A DNA stretch of 64,000 nt from Taklimakanibacter lacteus (GTDB taxonomy: Bacteria > Pseudomonadota > Alphaproteobacteria > Rhizobiales > Aestuariivirgaceae): positions 239,871-303,870 of the forward strand of contig QOZQ01000010.1 of the NCBI GenBank assembly GCA_003576695.1, read 5' to 3'. Positions within the stretch are counted from its first letter, which is position 1. Each line of letters opens with the position of its first letter. The notes below the pieces were generated by a model, which saw only the letters and a program-made list of their open reading frames with translations, was not told where the DNA came from and did not search any database. A program made the translations under genes and the position numbers. Shown here in pieces: positions 18,514 to 26,997 of the stretch.

Positions 18514-19278
18514 ATGCGCATTCTCCTTACCAATGACGACGGCATCCATGCCGAGGGCCTCGAGTCGCTCGAAAGGATCGCCCGCGCGATCTCCGACGAC
18601 ATCTGGATCGTGGCGCCCGAATCCGAACAGTCGGGCGCGTCGCATTCGCTCTCGCTGTCCGACCCCTTGCGCCTGCGCAAGATCGGCGAGCGGCGCTTCG
18701 CGGTTCTGGGCACGCCGACCGATTGCGTCCTGATGGCGGCCCGCAAGGTCATGCCGGTGGTGCCGGACCTCGTGCTGTCCGGCGTCAATCGCGGCCAGAA
18801 CATCGCCGATGACGTGACCTATTCCGGCACTATCGCCGCAGCGATGGAGGGCACGACGCTCGGCATTAAGTCTTTTGCGTTGTCGCAGGTGATCGGCATC
18901 CACAATCGCGACGCTCTCACTTATGACGTGGCCGAAAAGCATGGCGCGGCCGTCCTCAAGCAACTCGTCGATCTGCCATTGGGCCCGGGTGTTCTGCTCA
19001 ACATCAATTTCCCCGACTGCCGGCCGGACGAGGTCGTGGGTGTCGAAGTGACGCGGCAGGGCAAGCGCGACCAGAATCTGCTCCACATCGACGAACGTAA
19101 GGACACACGCGGCCGGCCCTATTACTGGCTGGGCTTCCAGCGCGAGCGCGGCAACCCGCCGGTCGGCACCGATCTCCGGGCCGCTTTCGAGAAACGCATC
19201 TCGGTGACGCCGCTGCATATGAATCTCACGCAGCTTGATGCCTTCGAGCCTTTGCGGAAGGCGCTGGAGAAGATGTGA
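18514..19278 (+). CDS. surE: 5'/3'-nucleotidase SurE
   Basis: A 254-residue metal-dependent phosphatase acting on nucleoside monophosphates. The acidic metal site is in the N-terminal MRILLTNDDGIHAEGL, followed by LSGVNRGQNIADDVTYSGT, which contains the Asn ligand and the active-site loop. The start used is the ATG at 18514; an upstream in-frame ATG overlaps the end of serS and adds 8 non-conserved residues. pcm follows with a 4-base GTGA overlap, the classic surE-pcm pair. Confidence 0.96.
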   Translation: MRILLTNDDGIHAEGLESLERIARAISDDIWIVAPESEQSGASHSLSLSDPLRLRKIGERRFAVLGTPTDCVLMAARKVMPVVPDLVLSGVNRGQNIADDVTYSGTIAAAMEGTTLGIKSFALSQVIGIHNRDALTYDVAEKHGAAVLKQLVDLPLGPGVLLNINFPDCRPDEVVGVEVTRQGKRDQNLLHIDERKDTRGRPYYWLGFQRERGNPPVGTDLRAAFEKRISVTPLHMNLTQLDAFEPLRKALEKM

Positions 19279-19916
19279 CCGAGGACTATCGCAAGATCGA
19301 GTTGATCATGGCCCTGCGCAATCAGGGCATCCGTGACCAAGCTGTCCTCGAAGCGATAGAGCGCACGCCGCGCGAAATGTTCCTGAGCTCCCCGTTTCAG
19401 CCGATGGCCTATGCCGACCAGGCGCTGCCCATCGCCTGCGGCCAGACGATCAGCCAGCCTTATGTCGTGGCCTTCATGACCGATCGTCTGAAGCTCAATG
19501 ACCGTTGCAAGGTGCTCGAGATCGGCACGGGCTCCGGCTACCAGACGGCGATCCTGTCGCCGCTGTGTCGCCGCGTCTATACGATCGAGCGCTATCGCAC
19601 TTTGGCCAAGGAGGCCGAGGAGCGCTTCAAGACGCTGGGACTCGCCAATGTCACGCAGATGGTGGGCGATGGTCATAAGGGCTGGCCCCAGCAGGCGCCT
19701 TTCGACCGCATCATCGTCACGGCGGCGGCGAGCGAGGTGCCGAAGGCGCTGGCCGACCAGCTCGCCATTGGCGGCATCATGATCATTCCGCTGGAGGAGG
19801 GGCCGATGGCCCAGGAGCTCTACCGGATCACCCGCGACGAGACAGGATTCACGCGCGAACGGCTCCTGCCGGTGCGCTTCGTGCCCTTGGTGGAAGGCGT
19901 GGCGCGCGAAACCTGA
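19275..19916 (+). CDS. pcm: Protein-L-isoaspartate O-methyltransferase
   Basis: A 213-residue repair enzyme that methylates isoaspartyl residues in aged proteins using SAM. The SAM-binding motif I is VLEIGTGSGYQTAIL, the pre-motif is ALPIACGQTISQP, and the post motif is FDRIIVTAAASEVP. The GTG start overlaps the surE TGA (GTGA). In related genomes a LysM/M23 gene usually follows pcm; here that gene is 31 kb away at 50952. Confidence 0.95.
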   Translation: MTEDYRKIELIMALRNQGIRDQAVLEAIERTPREMFLSSPFQPMAYADQALPIACGQTISQPYVVAFMTDRLKLNDRCKVLEIGTGSGYQTAILSPLCRRVYTIERYRTLAKEAEERFKTLGLANVTQMVGDGHKGWPQQAPFDRIIVTAAASEVPKALADQLAIGGIMIIPLEEGPMAQELYRITRDETGFTRERLLPVRFVPLVEGVARET

Positions 19917-19939
19917 GGATCAACTGTGAGGGGCATGAC

Positions 19940-20950
19940 ATGCGCAAGAATACCGACGTTCCACGCGGCACCATCCATCGGCTCACCGTCGACAGCAAAG
20001 TCCTGAAAGGCAATCTCCTCGGCGACCCGGCTGACCGCGCGATCGATGTCTATGTGCCGGCGGGTATGAAGCGTGACGGCCTGCCGCTGCTGGTCGATCT
20101 CGTCGGTTTCACGGCGGGAGGGCCGGCGCACACCAACTGGAAGAATTTCGGCGAGAATGTTCCTGACCGGCTCGACCGCCTGATCGGCGAGGGCGCCATG
20201 CCGCCTTGCATCGTCGCTTTCCCGGATTGCTTCACCAAGCTGGGCGGCAACCAGTATGTCAATTCCGCCGCGATGGGCCGGTGGGACGATTTCCTGTTGC
20301 AGGAAGCCGTACCTTTTGTGGAGGCGAAGTTCGGTTGCGGCGGCACTGGTCGGCGCGGCTGCTTCGGCAAGAGCTCGGGTGGTTATGGCGCCATGGTGCA
20401 GGCAATGCTGCATCCCGATTTCTGGAGTGCCTCCGCCTCGCATTCGGGCGATGTCGGTTTTGAGCTGCTGTTCATCCCGGATTTTCCTAAAGTGTTGCGC
20501 GCTCTGGCGACGACGGACAACTCGATTCAGAAGTGGCTGGAAAAGTTCCTGTCAGCACCCAAGGTAAAGGATGCGGATGTCCATATCCTGATGGTCCTGG
20601 CCATGGCCGCAACCTACGATCCCGACCTCAGCGCTTTTATGGGCGTGCGCCTTCCGGTGACGATCGATACCTGTGAGCTCATCCCTGAGCGCTGGGCGAA
20701 CTATGTCAAATGGGATCCCCTGACCCTGGTCGAGAAGCATGGCGAAGGGCTGAAGAAGCTGAAGAGCTTTTATATCGATTGCGGCGACGTCGATCAGTAT
20801 AACCTCGTCTATGGCTCGCGCCGCATGCACAAACGGCTGACCGAGATGAAGGTGCCGCATGTCTATCAGGAGTTTGCCGATGATCACACGGCGGTCGACT
20901 ATCGCATGGACATCAGCCTGCCGATCCTGGCCAAGGCGCTTTCGGCTTAG
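19940..20950 (+). CDS. Alpha/beta-hydrolase esterase (esterase D / S-formylglutathione hydrolase-like fold)
   Basis: A 336-residue hydrolase without a signal peptide. The nucleophile elbow is GKSSGG with Ser145 as the probable nucleophile, after FPDCFTKLGGNQYVNS. The terminal HTAVDYR supplies the likely catalytic His, and an Asp in SFYIDCGDVDQYN the acid. The layout resembles the putative-esterase family (esterase D, enterochelin esterase). The substrate is unknown. It starts 23 bases after pcm and opens the accessory region. Confidence 0.8.
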   Translation: MRKNTDVPRGTIHRLTVDSKVLKGNLLGDPADRAIDVYVPAGMKRDGLPLLVDLVGFTAGGPAHTNWKNFGENVPDRLDRLIGEGAMPPCIVAFPDCFTKLGGNQYVNSAAMGRWDDFLLQEAVPFVEAKFGCGGTGRRGCFGKSSGGYGAMVQAMLHPDFWSASASHSGDVGFELLFIPDFPKVLRALATTDNSIQKWLEKFLSAPKVKDADVHILMVLAMAATYDPDLSAFMGVRLPVTIDTCELIPERWANYVKWDPLTLVEKHGEGLKKLKSFYIDCGDVDQYNLVYGSRRMHKRLTEMKVPHVYQEFADDHTAVDYRMDISLPILAKALSA

Positions 20951-20995
20951 CGGTTATCGGGTGGCGCGCGGCGGCGAATGAATTAGGGTGTCGAT

Positions 20996-21541
20996 ATGAG
21001 CACCATTCTGACCGACCATATCGAAACGCCCATTGGCCCAATGCTGCTGATGGTCGAGGACGACGTGATGATCGGGCTCGAATTCGACGACCAGCCCGAG
21101 CGCTACATGAAGGATTTGCGGCGGCGCTATCCCGAACTTGCAATGAAGGAGATCGCCAATCCGTGCGGCTTCTCGGATCACTTGCGCGCCTATTACCAGG
21201 GCGATCTCGGCGCCGTCGACGGCCTGCCGACCAAAGGCGGCGGCACGCCGTTCCAGGAACGGGTCTGGGCGGAGCTGCGCCGCATCCCGGCCAGCACCAC
21301 GATATCCTATGGCGAGCTTGCCGGGAGGCTGGGCGACGAGAACGCCATGCGCGCCGTCGGACTTGCCAATGGCCGCAACCCGATTTCGGTCGTCGTGCCC
21401 TGCCACCGCGTGATCGGTTCCGATGGAACCCTCACGGGCTATGGTGGCGGCTTGCCGCGCAAGACCTGGCTGCTCAATCATGAGGGCGTTCCCATCCGCA
21501 ATGGGCGCGTCGACCGGCAGGCCGATCTTTTTGAGGCGTGA
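20996..21541 (+). CDS. ogt: Methylated-DNA--protein-cysteine methyltransferase
   Basis: A 181-residue suicide repair protein that transfers alkyl groups from O6-alkylguanine to its own cysteine. The active site is VVPCHRVIGSDG with acceptor Cys136. The helix-turn-helix part TTISYGELAGRLG and the N-terminal UGPMT-type domain are present. The length fits Ogt/AdaB rather than the bifunctional Ada. It is a single-gene unit preceded by a short 45-base gap. Confidence 0.95.
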   Translation: MSTILTDHIETPIGPMLLMVEDDVMIGLEFDDQPERYMKDLRRRYPELAMKEIANPCGFSDHLRAYYQGDLGAVDGLPTKGGGTPFQERVWAELRRIPASTTISYGELAGRLGDENAMRAVGLANGRNPISVVVPCHRVIGSDGTLTGYGGGLPRKTWLLNHEGVPIRNGRVDRQADLFEA

Positions 21542-21616
21542 GCGTTTGATGATGTGAATCGGGTGGCTCGCCGGTCGCGTTCGGGCACACTGGCCTTCAC
21601 GATCAAGGAGACTCAC

Positions 21617-22093
21617 ATGCGTGCCATCTCATTCACATCCATGGACACCAAGGAGGCCCGTGCTTTCCAGTCAGGCGCAGCCGACGCCAATGGCCAGGCG
21701 CCGGAACGTCATATCTCGGATGGTGATGGTGTGCCTTGCCGCCATTGCCAACGCGACGTCGCCAAGGGTGACGCCTATCTCATCCTGAATTACCGTCCCT
21801 TCGGCGAGTTGCAGCCTTATGCCGAATCAGGCCCGATCTTCCTGCATGCCGAACCTTGCGAGCGTTACGCCGATAGGGCGGAAGCGCCGGCGATGTTCTT
21901 CAAGAATGGCCGCCGCTATCTGATCAAGGGCTATTATGCCAATGACCGCATCGCCTATGGCACCGGCCGGATCGTCGAGCCGAAGGATATGGCGGAGGCG
22001 GCGAGCAAAATACTTGCGCGGCCGGACATCGCCTATGTGCATGTGCGCTCGGCCCTCAACAACTGCTATCAGCTGCGCATCGACCGGGCCTAA
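21617..22093 (+). CDS. DUF1203 family protein
   Basis: A 158-residue protein matching the DUF1203 pattern. It has a Cys pair in GVPCRHCQRDV, then AYLILNYRPFG, then a His/Cys segment FLHAEPCERY, ending HVRSALNNCYQLRIDRA. The Cys/His layout suggests metal binding or a structural fold, but no activity is known. The start at MRAISFTSMD was chosen because AAGGAG lies about 8 bases upstream; a longer reading adds 21 unconvincing residues. It converges on the Crp/Fnr gene with a 4-base overlap of coding ends. Confidence 0.82.
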   Translation: MRAISFTSMDTKEARAFQSGAADANGQAPERHISDGDGVPCRHCQRDVAKGDAYLILNYRPFGELQPYAESGPIFLHAEPCERYADRAEAPAMFFKNGRRYLIKGYYANDRIAYGTGRIVEPKDMAEAASKILARPDIAYVHVRSALNNCYQLRIDRA

Positions 22094-22785
22094 TTCCAGT
22101 CCTCCTCGACTAGAGCCCGCAAGCGGTTGATATCCGGAACCTGCAGGGCCCGACCTTGCTTGACGATGAAGCCTTGCGCTTCCAGCCAGGCGAATTCGCG
22201 CGTCACCGCCTCGCGATGCGTGCTGATCCGGCTGGCGAACTCGGCATGGGTAGGAGCTTGCGAAAGCAGCGCGCTCGCTTTGCCTTTGCCGGCCTTCTCG
22301 GCCATGCGCAGCAGCTCGGACCTGAGCCGCTGGCGCACCGCCATGGTGCTGTATTCGAAGACCCGCGTCGTCATCGACCGCATCTGGCCGGCGAGATGAC
22401 GCAGCACCGCCATGGTGAATTGCGGCTGGCTGGCGATGGCGGCCAGGAATTGCGGCTGGCGCATCACAGCCGCCACGCAGCCTTCGACACATTCGACCGT
22501 GGCCGAGCGCGGCTGGCCGTCGATCGCCGACAGCTCTCCGAATATCGTGCCGGCCGAGACATCGCGGAATTCGACGCGCTGGCCGTCGGCCGAATAGAGG
22601 CTGACCCGTGCATGGCCGGCGAGCAGGAAGAGCACATCGAAGGTCTGGTCATTATGGCCGATGATCAGCTCCTGCGGCCCATATTCGCGAATGGTGCAAT
22701 GCCGCGTGATTTCAGCGAAAGCCGCCGCATCCAGCGCGCTGAAATAGGGAACGGACCGCAATGCGTCCAATGAATGCTTGTTCAT
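22090..22785 (-). CDS. Crp/Fnr-family transcriptional regulator
   Basis: A 231-residue regulator. The N-terminal cyclic-nucleotide-binding-like beta roll (about 10-130) includes GTIFGELSAIDGQPRSATV, a close match to the CRP cAMP-pocket signature. A dimerisation helix follows, then a C-terminal winged helix (HAEFASRISTHREAVTREFAWLEAQG). It lacks the N-terminal four-cysteine cluster of oxygen-sensing Fnr, so a nucleotide or other small ligand is more likely. Start MNKHSLDALR was chosen; upstream sequence would add 29 residues reading through a terminator-like hairpin. Targets are unknown. Confidence 0.9.
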   Translation of the reverse strand: MNKHSLDALRSVPYFSALDAAAFAEITRHCTIREYGPQELIIGHNDQTFDVLFLLAGHARVSLYSADGQRVEFRDVSAGTIFGELSAIDGQPRSATVECVEGCVAAVMRQPQFLAAIASQPQFTMAVLRHLAGQMRSMTTRVFEYSTMAVRQRLRSELLRMAEKAGKGKASALLSQAPTHAEFASRISTHREAVTREFAWLEAQGFIVKQGRALQVPDINRLRALVEEDWN

Positions 22786-22857
22786 GACCGATGGCGAAAA
22801 AGACCAGGAGGCGAAGGGCGCGATAAGATCACCAAAGCGCCCGGGCATCAACCCTGC

Positions 22858-22898
22858 AAAAAAATCCCCCATTCCGGGCGTCGGGACCGGAATGGGGG
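22858..22898 (-). terminator. Rho-independent terminator of the DUF1127-like/membrane-protein pair
   Basis: A perfect 12-bp inverted repeat (CCCCCATTCCGG at 22866-22877 and its complement at 22887-22898) with a 9-base loop, followed on the minus strand by a seven-T run. It lies 40 bases after the stop of the membrane-protein gene at 22938 and before the Crp/Fnr start, so it separates the two leftward units. Confidence 0.88.
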
Positions 22899-22937
22899 CA
22901 GGTACCTCCGGAGGAAGACCAGAGGCTCAGGGAGACT

Positions 22938-23351
22938 TCAAGTTTCGCCGTCGTGGCTGGCCAGCAGGTCGGCGGACAGAACACCGAGCGCCACGGCCAG
23001 CGCGAAGACGAAAGCCATGAAAGCGGCGATCGCCACGAAGCCCGAGGCTTCATAGGCCGCAACCGCCAGATTGGCGCCCGGCCAGATCAGGCCGGCGGCC
23101 ACCATGGCAAAGAGATAGAACGCGAGCTCCTTGAGAGAGGGCGTGAGGAACTCGCGTCCCGCACTCAGTGCCGCGAAGAGCACGAGTGGGAGGAAAAGCA
23201 GGCCCGCAGCGGTGATGCTATCGGGCTGGGTGGCGAACAGCGCCTGCGCCGCGATCAGCAAGGCGGCCACCAGCAGGAAGGAGGCGAAGAAGCGCCGGCG
23301 CAGAACCGTGCGGCGAAGCAGTGAGCTGGTGAGGATGAGACGGATCTGCAT
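22938..23351 (-). CDS. Small polytopic membrane protein of unknown function
   Basis: A 137-residue protein with about four hydrophobic helices (FASFLLVAALLIAAQALF, LLFLPLVLFAALSAG, LAFYLFAMVAAGLIW, FVAIAAFMAFVFALAVALGVL) after a basic Arg-rich N-terminus. I do not recognise the family. The ATG at 23351 has an AAGGAG site 6 bases upstream; an alternative ATG at 23366 overlaps the upstream stop (TGATG). It is translationally linked to the DUF1127-like gene and closed by a strong terminator. Confidence 0.7.
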   Translation of the reverse strand: MQIRLILTSSLLRRTVLRRRFFASFLLVAALLIAAQALFATQPDSITAAGLLFLPLVLFAALSAGREFLTPSLKELAFYLFAMVAAGLIWPGANLAVAAYEASGFVAIAAFMAFVFALAVALGVLSADLLASHDGET

Positions 23352-23365
23352 GAGGAGCTCCTTCA

Positions 23366-23635
23366 TCACCACTGCCGCCGCCGGTCCGAGTCTTCCGTCG
23401 AAGGGGCGCTCTTCGCACCACCCAAATGGGGGTTGCGCTCATGCAGGTTGCCCATCTCGACGCCGATATCGTTGAGGAGCTTGGGCTCGATCGCGCTCAG
23501 GGAAACGACGGTCTTTTCTTCCATCTGGCGCGCGCGCCGGGCCTGCCACCTGGCGCTCACCCACGCAACCAGCCGGCAGAACGGCGTGCGTCCGGGTAGA
23601 GAAGATGCCAGGGGACGGTTGGCGCGAATGTTCAT
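23366..23635 (-). CDS. Small basic DUF1127-like protein
   Basis: An 89-residue protein with a basic middle (VSARWQARRARQM) followed by LSAIEPKLLNDIGVEM. This resembles the DUF1127 pattern 'R-R-x-L-x-x-L-x-D-x-x-L-x-D-I-G', small Arg-rich proteins often involved in phosphate, RNA or stress physiology in rhizobia. The C-terminal ~30 residues are an added polar tail. The start is well supported by AGGAGAG 5 bases before the ATG. It is first gene of a two-gene unit. Confidence 0.65.
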   Translation of the reverse strand: MNIRANRPLASSLPGRTPFCRLVAWVSARWQARRARQMEEKTVVSLSAIEPKLLNDIGVEMGNLHERNPHLGGAKSAPSTEDSDRRRQW

Positions 23636-23759
23636 GATAGCTCTCCTGCACTGCATTCCAGCTCTTGGCGGCTGGATTCGAAAACTGATGGTGCGGAGAC
23701 TAGTGAGCGGTGGCGAGGGAGTCTGTGGGGAAACTCACATCGGCATAAGAATTTGATAA

Positions 23760-24533
23760 TTATGAGTTTTTTGAAGTTTTCCGGTTGCGCAGAACATGCT
23801 CATGGCCGGCATCGTAAAGGGCTGAATCGCGAAATTCCTCATGCGTCAGGACAGGTCCGACAATGACCAGCGCGGTCCGGGTCAGCTTCGCCGCGCGGAC
23901 CTTCTTGGCGATGGTCGACAGCGTGCCGTGGATGATCTGCTCATCCGGCCAACTCACCCGGTAACCGACGACGACCGGGCAGTCGGGACCGTAATGCGAT
24001 GTCAGCGCGCGCTCCACGTAACCCAGATTGCGCACCGAGAGATGGATGACGAGCGTGGCTTTCGACCGGCCGAGCTCTTCCAGCGACTCGCCTGCAGGCA
24101 TGGGCGAAGCCTGCATCGCGGTACGGGTGAGAATGATCGTCTGTGCGACCTCGGGCAGCGTGAATTCGGTCTTGAGGGCTGCTGCCGTAGCGGCAAAGGC
24201 CGGCACGCCGGGCGTCACGTCATAAGGAATGCCGAGCCGGTCGAGCCGGCGCATCTGCTCGGCAATGGCGCCATAGATCGAGGGATCGCCCGAATGCACG
24301 CGCGCGACATCCTTGCCCGCTTCATGCGCCGCTGCGATCTCATCGATGATCTCGTCGAGATGGAGAGGAGCAGTGTCGATGACGCGCGCACCTTCGGGCG
24401 CCGCCTTCACGATCTCTTCCGGCACCAGCGAGCCGGCATAGAGGCAGACCGAGGATTTCTGGATGAGCCGCAGCCCCCTGAGGGTGATGAGATCGGGAGC
24501 GCCGGGGCCGGCGCCGATGAAATGAACGGTCAT
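23760..24533 (-). CDS. cobM: Precorrin-4 C(11)-methyltransferase
   Basis: A 257-residue tetrapyrrole methylase (CobM/CbiF) that adds the C11 methyl group in corrin ring synthesis. The N-terminus VHFIGAGPGAPDLITLRG is the SAM-binding family motif, and the middle has VHSGDPSIYGAIAEQ, characteristic of CobM/CbiF. It is the last gene of the cbiX-cobH-cobL-cobI-cbiG/cobJ-cobM leftward operon and overlaps the preceding gene by 4 bases. Confidence 0.95.
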   Translation of the reverse strand: MTVHFIGAGPGAPDLITLRGLRLIQKSSVCLYAGSLVPEEIVKAAPEGARVIDTAPLHLDEIIDEIAAAHEAGKDVARVHSGDPSIYGAIAEQMRRLDRLGIPYDVTPGVPAFAATAAALKTEFTLPEVAQTIILTRTAMQASPMPAGESLEELGRSKATLVIHLSVRNLGYVERALTSHYGPDCPVVVGYRVSWPDEQIIHGTLSTIAKKVRAAKLTRTALVIVGPVLTHEEFRDSALYDAGHEHVLRNRKTSKNS

Positions 24534-26302
24534 GCGGATTGTCTTTTCCTGGCATAGCCACGTGGCGTGTAAGCGTAGATGCGACCGTCGCCGCGCCGGA
24601 GCGATCGCGATTGCGATGAGCCGATCATGACGAGGGTCAGCATGTCGACGACACTCGCGTCGAAGTCCTTGAGTGCCACGATGCGGACACTCTCTTCCGG
24701 GCGGCCGAGATTACTGGCGATGATGACGGGCGTGTCGGGGCTGCGATGTGGTTTCAGGATGGCGATGGCGCGGTCGAGCTGGTCGCGGCGCTTGAGCGAG
24801 CGCGGATTATAGAAGGCCGTCACGAAATCGCCCTGTGCCGCCGCGGTAAGCCGTTGCTCAATGACCTCCCAGGGCGTGAGCAGGTCGGAAAGCGAGATGC
24901 AGCAGAAATCATGCCCGATCATGGCGCCGGCCCGCGCCGCCGCGGCCTGGAACGCCGAAATGCCGGGCAGCACCTCGACGGCGATGCGCTCAGGCTCGAG
25001 ATCGAGCACTTCATAGACGAGTGCCGCCATCGCATAGATGCCGGGATCGCCGGAGCAGATGAGCGCCACCTGGCGCCCCTCGCGGGCCAGCGCAATGGCA
25101 TGGCGGACGCGGTCTTCTTCGCCGCCCAGCGGGAAGCGGTGCTCCTGCTGGGCGACTTTGAGATTCTGGGCAAGGTCGAGATAGAGGCCATAGCCCACCC
25201 AATCGCTGGCCCGGCGCAAGGCCTCGCTCGCCGCCGGGCTGCGCGTCGCGGGACCGCCGGGGCCGAGGCCTACAAGAGAGAGCGTCCCCTGCGCCCGTCC
25301 GCGCAGCTCGAGCACGGGCGAGGCTGCCAAAGCAAGCGCGCAGGTCGCGCGCGCGGACTTGGTCTTGGCGACGATCAGTTCGGCATCGGGACCTGCCAGG
25401 GCCAGTGCCGCGCCCTCGGCGACGCCCGGACAGCCCACTTCCCGCAGAACCACATCGGAAGGGGTCTTGAGGCGAGGCGTTTGCTCACTGAGCTCGGCCG
25501 CGCTGAAGACGCGCAGAGGCAGGCCGAGACGACGCGCCAGCGCTTGGATGGCCGTTTCATCTTCCTTCAAGTCGATCGAGCCAACCACAGCTAGCGATGC
25601 CTTGGCGAGGCGATGCTGCGCCAGGGTGGTCTCGACCAAAGCGATGAGCTCTTCCGCGGCGACACCACGTTCGCCGCCGACGCCCAGCGTCAGCACCTTG
25701 GGGTGATAGACGAGATGGGCCGGCGAGCCTTGAAGGCTTTCATGAGTCGCCGTGATGGCGAGCGCCGCATCGTGTGAAGACGGCAGATCGAGCCATGGCA
25801 GAGCCCCCGTAATCCCCACCGTGGCACCGGCAAGCAGCCGCGCCGCGAAATCCTTCATGTCTTGCGGGTTGGCGAGCACCCAGCCTTGTGGCGGCTCATC
25901 AAAGGCGGTGCCGAATCTGAGATCGCTGGCCGTGGTGATGGCGGCATGGCCGCCCGTGATCCGGGCGACGTCGCGCGCCAGCTCATTGGCGCCATGATGG
26001 CCGCCGAGCAGGGGCACGATCGAGCTCCCATCTTCGGCAAGTGCGATCACCGGCGGTTCCTGCCGCTTGTCGGCGAGCACAGGCGCCAGAGCGCGAATGA
26101 CGATCCCGGCGGCGCAGAGCGCGATGATGGGCCGTCCTTCCTGGAAGAGGGCTTGCAGCGCCGCCGTCGCCTTGTCGTAGCCGCGATCAGGGCCGTTCAC
26201 GCAACGAGGCCCATGGATCTCGCCACCCAATACCGATTTCAGCTTGCGGGTGAGCGGCAAGGCCGAGCTGCCGAGGATGAAGATGGCAGGTGTCGTCACC
26301 AT
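24530..26302 (-). CDS. cbiG/cobJ: Fused cobalt-precorrin-5A hydrolase / precorrin-3B C(17)-methyltransferase
   Basis: A 590-residue two-enzyme fusion. Residues 1 to ~330 are a complete CbiG: the N-terminal and middle parts include LLGGHHGANELARDVA, and the CobE-like C-terminal part starts TLGVGGERG at about 205. Residues ~339-590 are a CobJ/CbiH tetrapyrrole methylase (GTLSLVGLGPGG, ICSGDPGIYAMA, GHDFCCISLSDLLTPW). CbiG opens the delta-lactone and releases the two-carbon fragment in the oxygen-independent route; CobJ/CbiH contracts the ring. CobI lies upstream and cobM downstream, with short overlaps. Confidence 0.93.
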   Translation of the reverse strand: MVTTPAIFILGSSALPLTRKLKSVLGGEIHGPRCVNGPDRGYDKATAALQALFQEGRPIIALCAAGIVIRALAPVLADKRQEPPVIALAEDGSSIVPLLGGHHGANELARDVARITGGHAAITTASDLRFGTAFDEPPQGWVLANPQDMKDFAARLLAGATVGITGALPWLDLPSSHDAALAITATHESLQGSPAHLVYHPKVLTLGVGGERGVAAEELIALVETTLAQHRLAKASLAVVGSIDLKEDETAIQALARRLGLPLRVFSAAELSEQTPRLKTPSDVVLREVGCPGVAEGAALALAGPDAELIVAKTKSARATCALALAASPVLELRGRAQGTLSLVGLGPGGPATRSPAASEALRRASDWVGYGLYLDLAQNLKVAQQEHRFPLGGEEDRVRHAIALAREGRQVALICSGDPGIYAMAALVYEVLDLEPERIAVEVLPGISAFQAAAARAGAMIGHDFCCISLSDLLTPWEVIEQRLTAAAQGDFVTAFYNPRSLKRRDQLDRAIAILKPHRSPDTPVIIASNLGRPEESVRIVALKDFDASVVDMLTLVMIGSSQSRSLRRGDGRIYAYTPRGYARKRQSA

Positions 26303-26997
26303 GCTTCGCCCCCCTTATGGACGAGGATGGTCGAGAAATAGGGGCGTTCGCCCTCCGGCACGTCCTTGAGCGCGGTGATCTTCTCATCGTCGCGCGTCGC
26401 CTTCTCGATGATGACGGCGCGGTCGGCCAAAGCAAGCTCACTCAGCACGCCGCGAATCTTGTCGAAATGCTGCCCGACCTTCATGATCGCGATGGCCTCG
26501 GCGCCGGCGATCTCCTCCTTGAGGCGCCGGGCATCGAGCGTGCCCGGCAGCACTTTCAGAATATCGTTGCGCGCGGCGAGCGGTCGGTTGATGGCGGCGG
26601 CACAGGCGGTGATCGAGGTGATCCCGGGAACGACTTGCGTCAGATAGGTTTTGGCAAGCCGGGCCAGGAGATAGGCGAAGCTGCCATAGAACAAGGGATC
26701 TCCCTCGCACAGGAAGGCGACATCGCGGCCCTGATCGAGATGCGCGGCGATTGTCCTCGCCGCCTCATCATAGGCCTCCTGCGCCGGCTCTCTTTCGACC
26801 CGCATCGGTACCGGGATGGCGAGCTCGATCACGTCCTCGGGAATGAAGGGGGATGCGATGCGGCGCGCCAGGCTGTCATTGCCATTGGCGGCCGGATAGA
26901 CGATCACCGGCACCTGTGAGATGATGCGCCATGCCTTCAGCGTGATGAGCTCGGGATCGCCCGGGCCGACACCCAGACCATAGAACGTGCCGCTCAT
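26296..26997 (-). CDS. cobI: Precorrin-2 C(20)-methyltransferase
   Basis: A 233-residue tetrapyrrole methylase (CobI/CbiL) that methylates C20 of precorrin-2 or its cobalt form. The SAM motif is GLGVGPGDPELITLKAW, with LCEGDPLFYGSFAYL in the central loop. The start MSGTFYGLG was chosen because it overlaps the cobL stop by 4 bases; an ATG six codons upstream lies inside cobL. It overlaps the downstream cbiG/cobJ start by 7 bases. Confidence 0.94.
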   Translation of the reverse strand: MSGTFYGLGVGPGDPELITLKAWRIISQVPVIVYPAANGNDSLARRIASPFIPEDVIELAIPVPMRVEREPAQEAYDEAARTIAAHLDQGRDVAFLCEGDPLFYGSFAYLLARLAKTYLTQVVPGITSITACAAAINRPLAARNDILKVLPGTLDARRLKEEIAGAEAIAIMKVGQHFDKIRGVLSELALADRAVIIEKATRDDEKITALKDVPEGERPYFSTILVHKGGEAW

